From assembly GCA_049301135.1 (NCBI GenBank), contig JBAQKP010000276.1, forward strand, positions 1 to 43,970: 43,970 nucleotides of DNA, written 5' to 3'. The notes under the pieces were generated by a model. That model saw only the letters and a list, made by a program, of their open reading frames with translations, was not told the DNA's origin and ran no database searches. Position numbers and translations under genes: made by a program. Each line of letters begins with the position of its first letter. The stretch's first letter is position 1. This document shows positions 22,941 through 31,007 of the stretch, one piece after another. The DNA is from JAYXXU01 sp049301135. GTDB lineage: Bacteria > Pseudomonadota > Gammaproteobacteria > Pseudomonadales > Moraxellaceae.

Positions 22941-24566
22941 TCAGTTTCCTCTTGGGTTAGCGGCGCGGGTTGAAGATGCCCCAGGCGCGGCGCGCTGTCC
23001 AGTGCCCATTCGAGATTTTAGGTAGGTAGCCGCGTAGATGTCCACAGCGTTAGCAGCACCAGCGAAGTCCCCCGGCTTTTGGGCCAGGTGGTAGCCCTCA
23101 GCGTCTCGCATACCCAAGGTGAGCGCCACGCGGTCCTTGGACTTGAGGGGCTTGCCTACGCGGGCGAGTGCGGTGGCGATTTGGCCCTCAGTGCGGCCAC
23201 GGGAGTCCTTGAGGTCCTTAGCCTCGCGGGTCGTTAGCTGGCGCTGCTGGGAGGCCGCTGCGCGGTTGTCACTACGGGATGACCTGGCGTCTGACCGGGC
23301 TTCGCTCTCGAAGTGGTTGGACCTGGAGGTGGCCGCTGAGATGATCTGTTGGGCCTCATTCACCGTGAGTTCGCCCCTGCGGACTTTCTCATTGGTGCGC
23401 CCCACGAGGTCCTCTGAGAAGCCGTTGCGGTTGGCCTCGGTGTAGAGGGTGAGGACTTCGGGGTCTCCCCCCATGAGGGCGTTGGAGAGGGACTGGTTTG
23501 CGGAGGCGTCCTCGGAGAGTTTCTTGAGGGACCACTGGATGGCCTGGGGCTTGAACCCTTGGGCCTTCATCTGTTCCACAATCTCCTGCTTGGAGAGCTT
23601 GCCGTCAATGAAGTCCGTCCCGTTGGTGTCCCACATGTACTGGTACGCCTGGGACCCCTCGGAGGCGATCTGGTTGGCGCGTTGCTTGGTCTCAGCCATC
23701 CCTGCGTTGGCCACAGCCTGGTCCACCCGGTAGCGCCACTGTTCGATCTGTTCGGCGTTCGGGTTACCGTTCTTGTCGGAGGCGTTGTACAGGGCACCCT
23801 TGCCACCCCGGTCATCCTTGAGGACATCCAGAATGGAGCTATCTTGGAGGGCATACGCAGCCGCAGCCACAGAGCCCATGAGCACCTCTTGCCATTGCTC
23901 CTCGGTGTTGCCCACGGCGAGCCACTGTTGGTGACCCGCTTCGGTGGCCGCGAAGACATCCGCAGCGGAGGCCTTTGGGTTCGTTCGGCGGAGGTCCTGG
24001 ATGGCGGTGGAGGTGGCCGTGGTCACGTCTGAGACGTTCTTGGCCTGCATCCGTTGGGCGTTATAGGCGACGTTCTGGGCGAGGACCTGGGCGGACAACG
24101 GAGCGGCCACGCCTTGGAACCCGGTGAGTTGGTCGGTGCCCTTGAATTGCTCCCCGAGCTTGCCGGTCTCAGCGGCCCACTTGGTGGCGAACGCCTGAGG
24201 GTCATCGCGCTCTGCCCACGACTGGGCGTCCGCTACGAGTTGGCTCATGGCGGCCTGGCCACGGACACCCGCAGCGGTCTCCTCGTAGGCCTTCACGTAC
24301 CACGGGTTCTGGGTCTTCTGGAGGCGGCCACTCTTGACGGCTTCCTTGAAGGCTTCCCCCGAGAGCGCCCCTGCGTCCTGCTTTGCCTGAGCGGCTAGGC
24401 TGGCCTGCTTCTGGGTGGCGAAGGCGTTGAGGGCGGGCGTTAGGTTGCCGTTCACCTTCTCCAGGCTCTGGGCAAGCTCTAGGCCGATGTTCGACCGGGG
24501 GACCTCGTAGCGAACCCCTGAGGGACTCGCGATGACACCCACGCCGGATTGAGGAGGACGGGCCAT
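22941..24566 (-). CDS. Internal virion protein, gp15-like
   Basis: A 541-aa helical, Ala/Gln-rich protein located between gp14-like and gp16-like genes. T7 gp15 (747 aa) forms part of the ejected core complex. The sequence is consistent: long amphipathic helices, many Q and A, no membrane span, no catalytic motif. The start overlaps the gp14-like stop (TAATG). Assignment is by gene order and composition; this copy is shorter than T7's. Confidence 0.8.
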   Translation of the reverse strand: MARPPQSGVGVIASPSGVRYEVPRSNIGLELAQSLEKVNGNLTPALNAFATQKQASLAAQAKQDAGALSGEAFKEAVKSGRLQKTQNPWYVKAYEETAAGVRGQAAMSQLVADAQSWAERDDPQAFATKWAAETGKLGEQFKGTDQLTGFQGVAAPLSAQVLAQNVAYNAQRMQAKNVSDVTTATSTAIQDLRRTNPKASAADVFAATEAGHQQWLAVGNTEEQWQEVLMGSVAAAAYALQDSSILDVLKDDRGGKGALYNASDKNGNPNAEQIEQWRYRVDQAVANAGMAETKQRANQIASEGSQAYQYMWDTNGTDFIDGKLSKQEIVEQMKAQGFKPQAIQWSLKKLSEDASANQSLSNALMGGDPEVLTLYTEANRNGFSEDLVGRTNEKVRRGELTVNEAQQIISAATSRSNHFESEARSDARSSRSDNRAAASQQRQLTTREAKDLKDSRGRTEGQIATALARVGKPLKSKDRVALTLGMRDAEGYHLAQKPGDFAGAANAVDIYAATYLKSRMGTGQRAAPGASSTRAANPRGN

Positions 24567-25105
24567 TATTTGACAACCTTAGACTTGGCACCCTTACCGG
24601 GGAGGGTTCCCCCAAGCTTGGTGTAGGTGGTGGCACCACCGATGACATCACCCGCAAGGGCCAATCCGAGGACCGCCGTTGAGGGGCCTTTGTTGGCTGC
24701 GATGGTGGAGGACCGGGTGATGCGTTGTCCGGTGGAGATGTTGGCCGCCTCCAGGCGTTGGTTCTCTGAGTTGAGGTCCGCAATGGACATGCCCCGGCCT
24801 GCCTCGAAGTCGGCTGCGTTGGCGATGCGTGCGGTGGTGGACCCTGAGTAACCGAGGTCTGAGGCGGACGCTGAGATGGCACCCCGCTGTTGGGCTGCGG
24901 CGATGAGACCCTCTACCGTGTTCTCGGATTGCTGGGCGTCGATCTGGGCGCTGCGTTGCCCTAGTTCGTTCTGCCCCTGGGCGAAGGTGAGGTTGGCCGC
25001 TTGGCGAGCGCCACGGGCCTGTTCCTTGGCACCCTGGAAGGCGAGCCCTGTGGTGGCTGCGGAGATGGCGACCGTGGCGGCTGTGAGGGAGACGGGATCA
25101 CACAT
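24566..25105 (-). CDS. Internal virion protein, gp14-like
   Basis: A 179-aa protein beginning MCDPVSLTAATVAISAATTG, a small hydrophobic Ala/Gly N-terminal segment. It is followed by a long Gln/Ala-rich coiled region (AKEQARGARQAANLTFAQGQ), as in T7 gp14 (196 aa), which inserts in the outer membrane during DNA ejection. It overlaps the upstream gene by 8 bases. A second Gly/Ala hydrophobic segment lies at about 145-160 (AVLGLALAGDVIGGATTY). Confidence 0.85.
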   Translation of the reverse strand: MCDPVSLTAATVAISAATTGLAFQGAKEQARGARQAANLTFAQGQNELGQRSAQIDAQQSENTVEGLIAAAQQRGAISASASDLGYSGSTTARIANAADFEAGRGMSIADLNSENQRLEAANISTGQRITRSSTIAANKGPSTAVLGLALAGDVIGGATTYTKLGGTLPGKGAKSKVVK

Positions 25106-25595
25106 GGGCGAGGCGTTCCTGGAGGAGGTGCAACGGGAGGGTCTCGAAGTAGTGATGGGGTACGCCCCTCACGTCAACCTCTGTGGGGTCGATCCAGAAG
25201 CACTTCGATAGGCGTAGCCACGCGATGGCCCGCGCATTGGAGCACGCTACGTGATTGTGAAGGAGGGGGCGGTGGAGGGTGCGGGTCGAGTAGAGGACCA
25301 TATCGTGGACCCACCGTGGCATCTCATGGAGGACCTGAAAGGACTCACGCGGGGTGAGCTTACCCCAGAGGCTCCAGATGGAACCCGCTGTGGTCATCCC
25401 GAAGGCACCCACCGGGGTGTCCGTATCGAAGCGCACCACGCACTTGGAGTACACGTCCATGGCCCCGAAGGTGAGCGCCTGGAGTGGATCTAGCCCGGAG
25501 ACACGGCACTCACCCTTATCCTCCTCCACGATGAGCGGAGCTAGGTGGGTGATGCGTTGCCAGTCCAGGGGGCATGGGTACACGGAGGGGCGCAC
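25098..25595 (-). CDS. GNAT-like virion-associated protein (gp13-like position)
   Basis: A 165-aa protein from a GTG 3 bases after the tail tube B stop. In T7 this site encodes gp13, a small protein with acetyltransferase-like fold needed for virion assembly. Here the pattern of strands and helices, with GAFGMTTAGSIWSLWGKLT in the middle and NARAIAWLRLSKCFWIDP near the C-terminus (the NxxxxxWLxxxGF-like helix and strand of GNAT folds), supports the same family. Acetyl-CoA binding is not evident, so an enzyme role is unproven. Confidence 0.65.
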   Translation of the reverse strand: MRPSVYPCPLDWQRITHLAPLIVEEDKGECRVSGLDPLQALTFGAMDVYSKCVVRFDTDTPVGAFGMTTAGSIWSLWGKLTPRESFQVLHEMPRWVHDMVLYSTRTLHRPLLHNHVACSNARAIAWLRLSKCFWIDPTEVDVRGVPHHYFETLPLHLLQERLAHV

Positions 25596-25598
25596 GCC

Positions 25599-28073
25599 TT
25601 AGGTCATCCTGCGGGCGCGGGCGTTGAAGTCGCCAACCCACTCGTAGCCCACCAGAGCGAACCCCAGGTGGGAGTCATTGATGAAGCGCACGGAGGTCCC
25701 CAGATTGTTGCCGTTCACGGGGAGGACCACACGGGTGTTGGCGGGGGCCTTCGGCGGTGGGGCGTCAATGGGGCTGGCCACCTGGTCGAACTGGTAGCCC
25801 TCGTAGGCGGTCTCCTTGGGGGAGGTCCACCCCTTGTTGAGGACCATGACCTCAAACCGGATGTAGGAGGCGAGGGCCAGGTCCACGAGGAGACGGCGGA
25901 TGGTGGTGCGGCCCGCGAGCATGGGCTTCTCGTCACGCCCCAGGTGATACCACGTGGTGGGCACGAACCAGGAGGCGTACTTGTAGCCGAAGTACATGGG
26001 GGCGGTGGACCAGTCACCTTGGAGGGTGATCGAGTCGGGACCCTGGGAGAGGACCTCGGGGGCGTAGCCCTCAGCGTAGTCCACCAGGGTGATGTCCTGG
26101 ACCTGGCGCACGGAGCCCATCGCGGGGGCACGCAGGGTGAACGGGAAGGTGACCACTGTAGTGTCGCTGGAGGAGTCGTAGGACCGGGAGACCTGGGTGT
26201 TGGAGACCCTAAAGTCTTGGTGCGTGAGGAGGCTCCCACCGGGGTCTTTGGTCTTGGGGGACAACTCCATGCGGCACCAGTGAAGGGCACCTGAGACAAG
26301 CTCGATGATGAGGAAGTGCATGGTGGAGCCCGTGACGTAGTGACCACAGAGGCCGTACCCCGAGGGGAGCGTCCACTGGGACCACGCATTCTGGACCCGC
26401 TCAGACTCCGCATGGCGGTAGCCGTGTAGGTACATCTCAGGCTGGCCAGCGGACCCGTACACCGTCATGTAGTCCACGTCATAGGTGGCCGCGCGGGAGA
26501 TGGTCTTGGGCAGGTAGGTGGGCACGGCGGGGGTCATCGGGTTGGGGACCACGAGGCCGCTAATGCGATCTACCGCAAGCTCGAAGATGTTGGTGTTGTT
26601 TGAGGAGATGGCCGCGAAGTAGACCTTGTTGAAGGCCTTCTGGGTGGGCACCTGGGGGTTGAACGATGCGGTGCCTAGGAGGGTCATCTTGGAGGAACCC
26701 GCCTTGAGAACGTCCCCGGCTGTGATGATGCCCTGGCCCTTGTCACCCATGACCACCATGCGCTCATCGAAGGCTACGGCCTCCTCGAAGTACACCTTGC
26801 GGTCGGCTGGAGGGAGGAACCCGATGGGGTCGCTATCCAGTGGGGCCGCTAGGGTGGTGGTGTAGAACTTGTAGGGGTTGTCTGAGGCGCTCAGATAGGT
26901 GGAGTTGCGGGCCACCAGAGCGAGCCGCCCACGGAGCCACGAGAGGTCCCGGATGTAGTCACCCACGAAGTCTGGGTCAGGGGAGAGGACTTCGGTGCCC
27001 GTGGTCCTACCCGTCCAGGGCATGACCTCCACTTTCCACTCATTGGTCGTATCGTTGCGGGTGATCGCTACGGGCATCGTCAGGGGGTCTAACCCTAGTG
27101 GCGTGCTGGGGGCGATGGTCTCCTCCCACACACCCTCTGTGGTGCTCGTGGCGCGGAACCTCACGTAATAGTCTGAGTTGCCCCCTGCGGACTCCTGGGC
27201 GACACGGATCACGAAGCCATCCACCGCAATGCGCGGGAGGTCGGAGAACCGTTGAACGGAGTCTTTGAGGGAGACCACACCGGCCCCACCTTGGTCATCC
27301 TCCACATAGACGTTGAAGGGTGTCGTAGGGTGGGAGATGTAGATTATGGACCCCAGGTGGATCACGAAGAACCCCTGGGAGGCGAGCGTGTTGAGAGGGG
27401 TCCCTGAGACCGTGGCTGAGGAACCGGGAGGGATGGCCCCTGAGGTGAGACCCTCTGCAATCCTGTCAGTGCCCACGCCACCGGCATCGGCTGCGGAACC
27501 ACCAGCGGCGGGCCTATAGCCTGCGCTTACAGTGGTGCCACCTGTAGGGACTACGGTGACTTGGGTGTTGCGGGCGTAGGCCCCGGTGCGCGCCCAGATG
27601 ATGGCCTCATGGGGACGGCCTGCGGAGACAGTCGCCACCTTAGCCACCTTCACGGTGCGGTTCACTATGAAGGTCACGTCCTCGATGGAGAACACCCGGA
27701 GGTCCTTTTGGGGGCTCGGGTTGTTGGCGTCCAGGTAGGCTTGCGCCTGGGAGGAGATGGAGGTGAAGGCGATGGGGGCCTGTGACGCTGAGTTGAACAG
27801 GCGGGGGACTACAGTGCCGCCCTCATTGTTCATCACCAGCGTGGCGTCCTGGAGGGGGTCGCCTCGGGGTATCTCACCGAAGTAGGCGTCCGGGGTGCCC
27901 AAGGCGGCCATCACCTGGGTGAGGTACTCTAGGGGCGGACGCTTCGTGATCGCGTTGGGGATGGAGGGGAGGCAGTTGACCATCTCCTCACAGGCACCCT
28001 CTAGGCGATCCTGGGGGGCCACCTGGGAGACACCTTGGTAGGCCCCTGCGATGTAGCGGGAGACCTCAGACAA
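25599..28073 (-). CDS. Tail tubular protein B (T7 gp12 type)
   Basis: The 824-aa protein forms the tail nozzle; T7 gp12 is 794 aa. It begins MSEVSRYIAGAYQGVSQVAPQ, and the family-typical GVSQ is followed by CEEMVNCLPSIPNAITKRPP. The rest is beta-rich, ending near FNARARRMT. Position after tail tube A and a small linker gene matches the T7 plan. The start overlaps the previous gene by 8 bases. Confidence 0.93.
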   Translation of the reverse strand: MSEVSRYIAGAYQGVSQVAPQDRLEGACEEMVNCLPSIPNAITKRPPLEYLTQVMAALGTPDAYFGEIPRGDPLQDATLVMNNEGGTVVPRLFNSASQAPIAFTSISSQAQAYLDANNPSPQKDLRVFSIEDVTFIVNRTVKVAKVATVSAGRPHEAIIWARTGAYARNTQVTVVPTGGTTVSAGYRPAAGGSAADAGGVGTDRIAEGLTSGAIPPGSSATVSGTPLNTLASQGFFVIHLGSIIYISHPTTPFNVYVEDDQGGAGVVSLKDSVQRFSDLPRIAVDGFVIRVAQESAGGNSDYYVRFRATSTTEGVWEETIAPSTPLGLDPLTMPVAITRNDTTNEWKVEVMPWTGRTTGTEVLSPDPDFVGDYIRDLSWLRGRLALVARNSTYLSASDNPYKFYTTTLAAPLDSDPIGFLPPADRKVYFEEAVAFDERMVVMGDKGQGIITAGDVLKAGSSKMTLLGTASFNPQVPTQKAFNKVYFAAISSNNTNIFELAVDRISGLVVPNPMTPAVPTYLPKTISRAATYDVDYMTVYGSAGQPEMYLHGYRHAESERVQNAWSQWTLPSGYGLCGHYVTGSTMHFLIIELVSGALHWCRMELSPKTKDPGGSLLTHQDFRVSNTQVSRSYDSSSDTTVVTFPFTLRAPAMGSVRQVQDITLVDYAEGYAPEVLSQGPDSITLQGDWSTAPMYFGYKYASWFVPTTWYHLGRDEKPMLAGRTTIRRLLVDLALASYIRFEVMVLNKGWTSPKETAYEGYQFDQVASPIDAPPPKAPANTRVVLPVNGNNLGTSVRFINDSHLGFALVGYEWVGDFNARARRMT

Positions 28074-28305
28074 GGGACACCTGGCGGGTCACACGCACGG
28101 GGAGGCACGTGAAGGGGCAGGGCTGGCCACTGGCGAGGAGACGCTCGCGGTCCACCGTGGGGGCTTGCCGGGAGTAGACGCCGGGGAGCCACACGTGGGC
28201 GTCCTGGATGTTGGCGCTAGTGGGGCCGCCTGGGACCGTGGTGCTCGTGAAGTAGTTGCCGGTGGCGGCCTCAACGCAGACGTAGGGTTCCATGTTAGCG
28301 GCCAT
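28066..28305 (-). CDS. Small hypothetical protein between tail tube genes
   Basis: The frame between the two tail tube genes gives 79 aa from the ATG at 28305, or 75 aa from the ATG at 28293; both overlap the tail tube A end. The protein is beta-rich with Gly/Pro turns and two cysteines near the end (GQPCPFTCLPV). No domain recognised. It may be a structural accessory of the tail. Overlaps at both ends support a genuine gene. Confidence 0.6.
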   Translation of the reverse strand: MAANMEPYVCVEAATGNYFTSTTVPGGPTSANIQDAHVWLPGVYSRQAPTVDRERLLASGQPCPFTCLPVRVTRQVSLV

Positions 28306-28933
28306 TCCTATTGCGGCGCATCCCACGATCACCCTGGAGGGCGGAGGACACTGAGGGGTTCCCGTGGATGGAGTTGTAGTTCCCCACCACATCCTCATGT
28401 TGCTCCAGGTTGACGAGAGCCATCTTGAGGTCCTGGGCGTTGACGTTGAGGAGGATGGGCCTCTCCTGCATCCGCGCGTGGAAGCTCTGGGTGGCTACCA
28501 GGGTGGCGTACATGCGGGCCGCCTGGGGGAGTTCATCCCACGAGAGGCGCACTACAAGGTCCACCACAGGGGCGCGGTCGAAGAGGAGCGAATGTTGGTC
28601 GAGGTCGTAGAGGAAGCTGCCTCGCTGGACCACTCTGGCGGGGAGACCCCCTGAGTTCCAGTAGGCGGCGGCGACCCTGAGGGTTTGCTCGGGGAGGGGG
28701 ACCTTGGCGTCTGTGTCCAGGGCCAGGCTCCAGTTGTCCTCGGTGTTCCAGGACCACCCGCGCACTTGCACTTGGAGGTCCGCCATGTCTAGGCAGATGA
28801 GGGCGATGTCCACATCCGATGAAGCACCTTGCTCGACGTTCGTCACAGGGGCTTCCCCTAGTGTCGTCACGATGATGTTGGCTGCTTGGTCTATCGTGGT
28901 CAGGGAGGATGGTGAGAGTATGAAGTCGGCCAC
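28295..28933 (-). CDS. Tail tubular protein A (T7 gp11 type)
   Basis: A 212-aa adaptor that connects portal to nozzle (T7 gp11, 196 aa). It shows the family features: an N-terminal helix with ALICLDMADLQVQVRGWSWNTE, and a C-terminal helix with LPQAARMYATLVATQSFHAR. It is preceded by the bipartite motif and a hairpin, so it probably begins a separate late transcript. Confidence 0.92.
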   Translation of the reverse strand: MADFILSPSSLTTIDQAANIIVTTLGEAPVTNVEQGASSDVDIALICLDMADLQVQVRGWSWNTEDNWSLALDTDAKVPLPEQTLRVAAAYWNSGGLPARVVQRGSFLYDLDQHSLLFDRAPVVDLVVRLSWDELPQAARMYATLVATQSFHARMQERPILLNVNAQDLKMALVNLEQHEDVVGNYNSIHGNPSVSSALQGDRGMRRNRNGR

Positions 28934-28956
28934 ATGAGCCTCCCTTGAGATGAACC

Positions 28957-29002
28957 TCTAGGAGTCCCTTAGATGGGGTGAACCACCTAGGGGTCTCCTA
29001 GA
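28957..29002 (-). terminator. Hairpin between capsid and tail genes
   Basis: Arms 28957-28972 and 28987-29002 pair at 15 of 16 positions with a 14-base loop. In T7 the late terminator T-phi sits at exactly this point after the capsid gene. There is no long T-run, and the first arm on the RNA begins within the ACTTCTAGG end of the promoter-like motif, so it could equally be a protective 5' hairpin of the transcript that starts there. Confidence 0.5.
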
Positions 29003-29026
29003 AGTAAGTTTTGGTGTTACTTAATG
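28997..29026 (-). promoter_or_regulatory. Bipartite 30-bp motif, putative phage RNA polymerase promoter (copy 2)
   Basis: CATTAAGTA-N12-ACTTCTAGG on the minus strand, identical in both blocks and spacing to the copies at 774 and 43311. It lies downstream of the capsid gene and about 65 bp before tail tube A. The expected transcript would begin at the TAGG and immediately form the hairpin at 28957-29002. Confidence 0.55.
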
Positions 29027-29045
29027 AGCTTTCGCCCAGTAAGCC

Positions 29046-30020
29046 TTAGTTGGCAGGCGCACCCGAACGGAGTTCTTCCGCAGCTTCGGGACGCAGGGTG
29101 CCGTGGCCGCAGAGGTACTTACCCAGGGTCAGCCACCCTTGCCGGCGCATGTCGTATTCGGACTCCGTGGTCACGTCTTGGAGAGCCACCGTGCCCGCAG
29201 CCGACTTGTGCCAGACGAGGCCTTGGGTGACGCTGTAGTCGTGACGACGCGAGGCAGGACGCGACAGGTCCGCACCATCGGCGGTGCGCGCCAGGTTGTT
29301 CGTCTTGTCCACGCGCACGCCGTAAATTTCCTTGGTGGTGCCTTGAGCGACGCCGCCGAGGTCACCGCGTTCACCGTTGTAGCGGGTGTCCGTGGCGTAG
29401 TTCGACTTGGTGAGGAGCGCGTATTGGACCGGACGGAGGGCCGAATAGCGATCCGACATGGGAACGTCACGTTCGTCCATGAGCACGTGAGCATCATAGA
29501 TGCCGCCGCCGATCACGAGGCCGTCCGTGGCGTACTGGGCATTGGCCGCCAGGCGCGTGATGGTGTCACCCGCAAAGACGCCGTTGACCAGGGGAGTTGT
29601 CAGGCGGGCAGCGTTGGCGATCACGCGGGAAACGTCACCGTCATACTGCTTGAGGAGCGCCTGGGCGATGTCCGTGGCGTAGATCGAACGAACGTCGAAG
29701 TGGGCCATAGCCTCGTCAATGTTCGAGATGAACACCGGAGCCAACAGGAGGCCTTCGATGGAGATGGTGGTCTCCGCGCCGTTGATCTTCTGGCCCAGAA
29801 TTTCATCGCCGGGCGTATGGGTGTAGGCCGTGGTGATGCCCGTGGCCGGGAACTGGGCAGACTTGCCGCTCGGGATGGTCCGCATGACCTGCTTGCCCCG
29901 GAAGTAGGCTTCCCGGTTGAAGGTGGTCAGGATTTCGCCCGAGAAGACTTTCAGGAACGTAGCAAGGGTGTCACCCGCTCCGTTAACCTGACCGATCCGG
30001 GATGGAATTGCGTTGGACAC
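29046..30020 (-). CDS. Major capsid protein (T7 gp10 type)
   Basis: A 324-aa shell protein (T7 gp10A is 345 aa). Family features include GKSAQFPATGITTAYTHTPG near residue 55, ISIEGLLLAPVFISNIDEAM and FDVRSIYATDIAQ near 110, all parts of the HK97-like fold of T7. The start is GTG at 30020 after GGAGAGCACTTAAC; an ATG lies just upstream out of frame. No frameshifted long form was found: no slippery site is evident before the TAA. Confidence 0.94.
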   Translation of the reverse strand: MSNAIPSRIGQVNGAGDTLATFLKVFSGEILTTFNREAYFRGKQVMRTIPSGKSAQFPATGITTAYTHTPGDEILGQKINGAETTISIEGLLLAPVFISNIDEAMAHFDVRSIYATDIAQALLKQYDGDVSRVIANAARLTTPLVNGVFAGDTITRLAANAQYATDGLVIGGGIYDAHVLMDERDVPMSDRYSALRPVQYALLTKSNYATDTRYNGERGDLGGVAQGTTKEIYGVRVDKTNNLARTADGADLSRPASRRHDYSVTQGLVWHKSAAGTVALQDVTTESEYDMRRQGWLTLGKYLCGHGTLRPEAAEELRSGAPAN

Positions 30021-30069
30021 GTTAAGTGCTCTCCATGGTTTTCCGCAGTCGGAGTGATCGCGGGAGGGT

Positions 30070-30098
30070 GGGCGCTAGGGGTGGGGAGGTGAGCGCCC
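30070..30098 (-). other. Hairpin between scaffold and capsid genes
   Basis: GGGCGCT (30070-30076) and AGCGCCC (30092-30098) form a perfect 7-bp stem with a 15-base loop in the 102-bp gap. No T-run follows. In T7 this gap has a promoter and an RNase III site; here the only promoter hint is an imperfect CATCTAGGG. It may be an RNA-processing element or a 5' hairpin of the capsid message. Confidence 0.4.
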
Positions 30099-30122
30099 TA
30101 GATGGCCTCCCCAAGGGGTGAA

Positions 30123-30995
30123 CTAGAAGTTGGACTTGGCGAGCCGCGCTTGGACTTGCTGGCGGTATGCCTCATCCGTCTGGTATTGTGGCTTGGCCAT
30201 GTCCGCCTGCATCTGGGCAGAGTTCTCGTAGGGTTGAACCCCCGAGGCGGCTGGCGTGGTGGTCAGTTCCGTGGTCACGTCGCGGGGGCCATTGCCGTTG
30301 CCCGCAGCGAGGAACCGCGACTGGAACTCCTTGAGGAGGAACTGGGCGGTGACCTCATTGGCCTTACCCCCATCCAGCCCCAGGGCCTCATTGTAGGCGG
30401 TGCGCTCCTGGAGGGTGAGGTTCTCCAGGGACCACGCGGCGAGGTCCTCGTAGGAGACCCCATCCGCGAGCACACTGGTGACCGAGGTGGCGAAGGCGTT
30501 GTCCTCAGCGGAAGCCCCATCGGTGGCCTGGGCACGGAGCGCCTTTTGGCCGTCCACGAAGGTCTGCGCCATGTCCAACGGGATGTTGAACTCGGTGGCG
30601 ACCTTGGCGAGGGTCTCGGGGGAAACGTCCCCGGTGCGCTCAAACTCGATGGCGGCGCTCTCATAGCGAGGGTCCGCGTAGAACCCACCAGCTTCCGCGA
30701 GGGACGCACGGATGTCATCGTCGCTGCGTTCGCCCTCCGCGAGGGGTTCCTTGTCCTGGCCCCCACTGAGGGTGTCTTCCCCACCTTGGCCGCCCGTGAG
30801 CGTGTCCTCACCCTGACCGCCGCTGAGGGTGTCCTGGGTGCCTGCCTCGGTGGAGCCCGCGAGGGTGTCCTCAACGGTGGCCGTGTTGGTGTCCTGGCCC
30901 TGCGGCGCATCCAGGGGGAGACTGAGGGAGGCGACACCCGCGCCTGAGCCGGGGACGATAGTAGGGGCGGACCCCCCAGTGGACTCGATGGACAT
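30123..30995 (-). CDS. Capsid assembly scaffolding protein with RTX-like repeats
   Basis: A 290-aa acidic protein between portal and capsid, as T7 gp9 (307 aa), which guides prohead assembly and then leaves. The leader is AAGGAGAGACCACC. The N-terminal third is disordered and contains short repeats around DTL-S-GG-Q-G (residues 42-80), one of which (GGQGEDTLT) fits the RTX calcium-binding nonapeptide. The middle and C-terminal parts are helical with a basic end (RQQVQARLAKSNF) typical of scaffold-capsid contacts. Confidence 0.88.
   Translation of the reverse strand: MSIESTGGSAPTIVPGSGAGVASLSLPLDAPQGQDTNTATVEDTLAGSTEAGTQDTLSGGQGEDTLTGGQGGEDTLSGGQDKEPLAEGERSDDDIRASLAEAGGFYADPRYESAAIEFERTGDVSPETLAKVATEFNIPLDMAQTFVDGQKALRAQATDGASAEDNAFATSVTSVLADGVSYEDLAAWSLENLTLQERTAYNEALGLDGGKANEVTAQFLLKEFQSRFLAAGNGNGPRDVTTELTTTPAASGVQPYENSAQMQADMAKPQYQTDEAYRQQVQARLAKSNF
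30756..30872 (-). repeat. Imperfect coding repeats (RTX-like) in the scaffold gene
   Basis: Four short units of the form DTL-(A/S/T)-G follow each other, three within about 27 residues, producing GGQGEDTLT and GGQGGEDTLS. The DNA repeats (gagggtgtc units on the plus strand) are imperfect, consistent with local duplication followed by drift. Confidence 0.6.
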
Positions 30996-31007
30996 GGTGG
31001 TCTCTCC

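Noticed and set aside
29021..29060. Programmed frameshift giving a long minor capsid form as in T7 10B
   Set aside because: No slippery run before the capsid stop, and alternative frames end soon after it.
29103..30092. 329-codon plus-strand frame opposite the capsid gene
   Set aside because: Mirror of capsid codon bias; no family features and no promoter on that strand.
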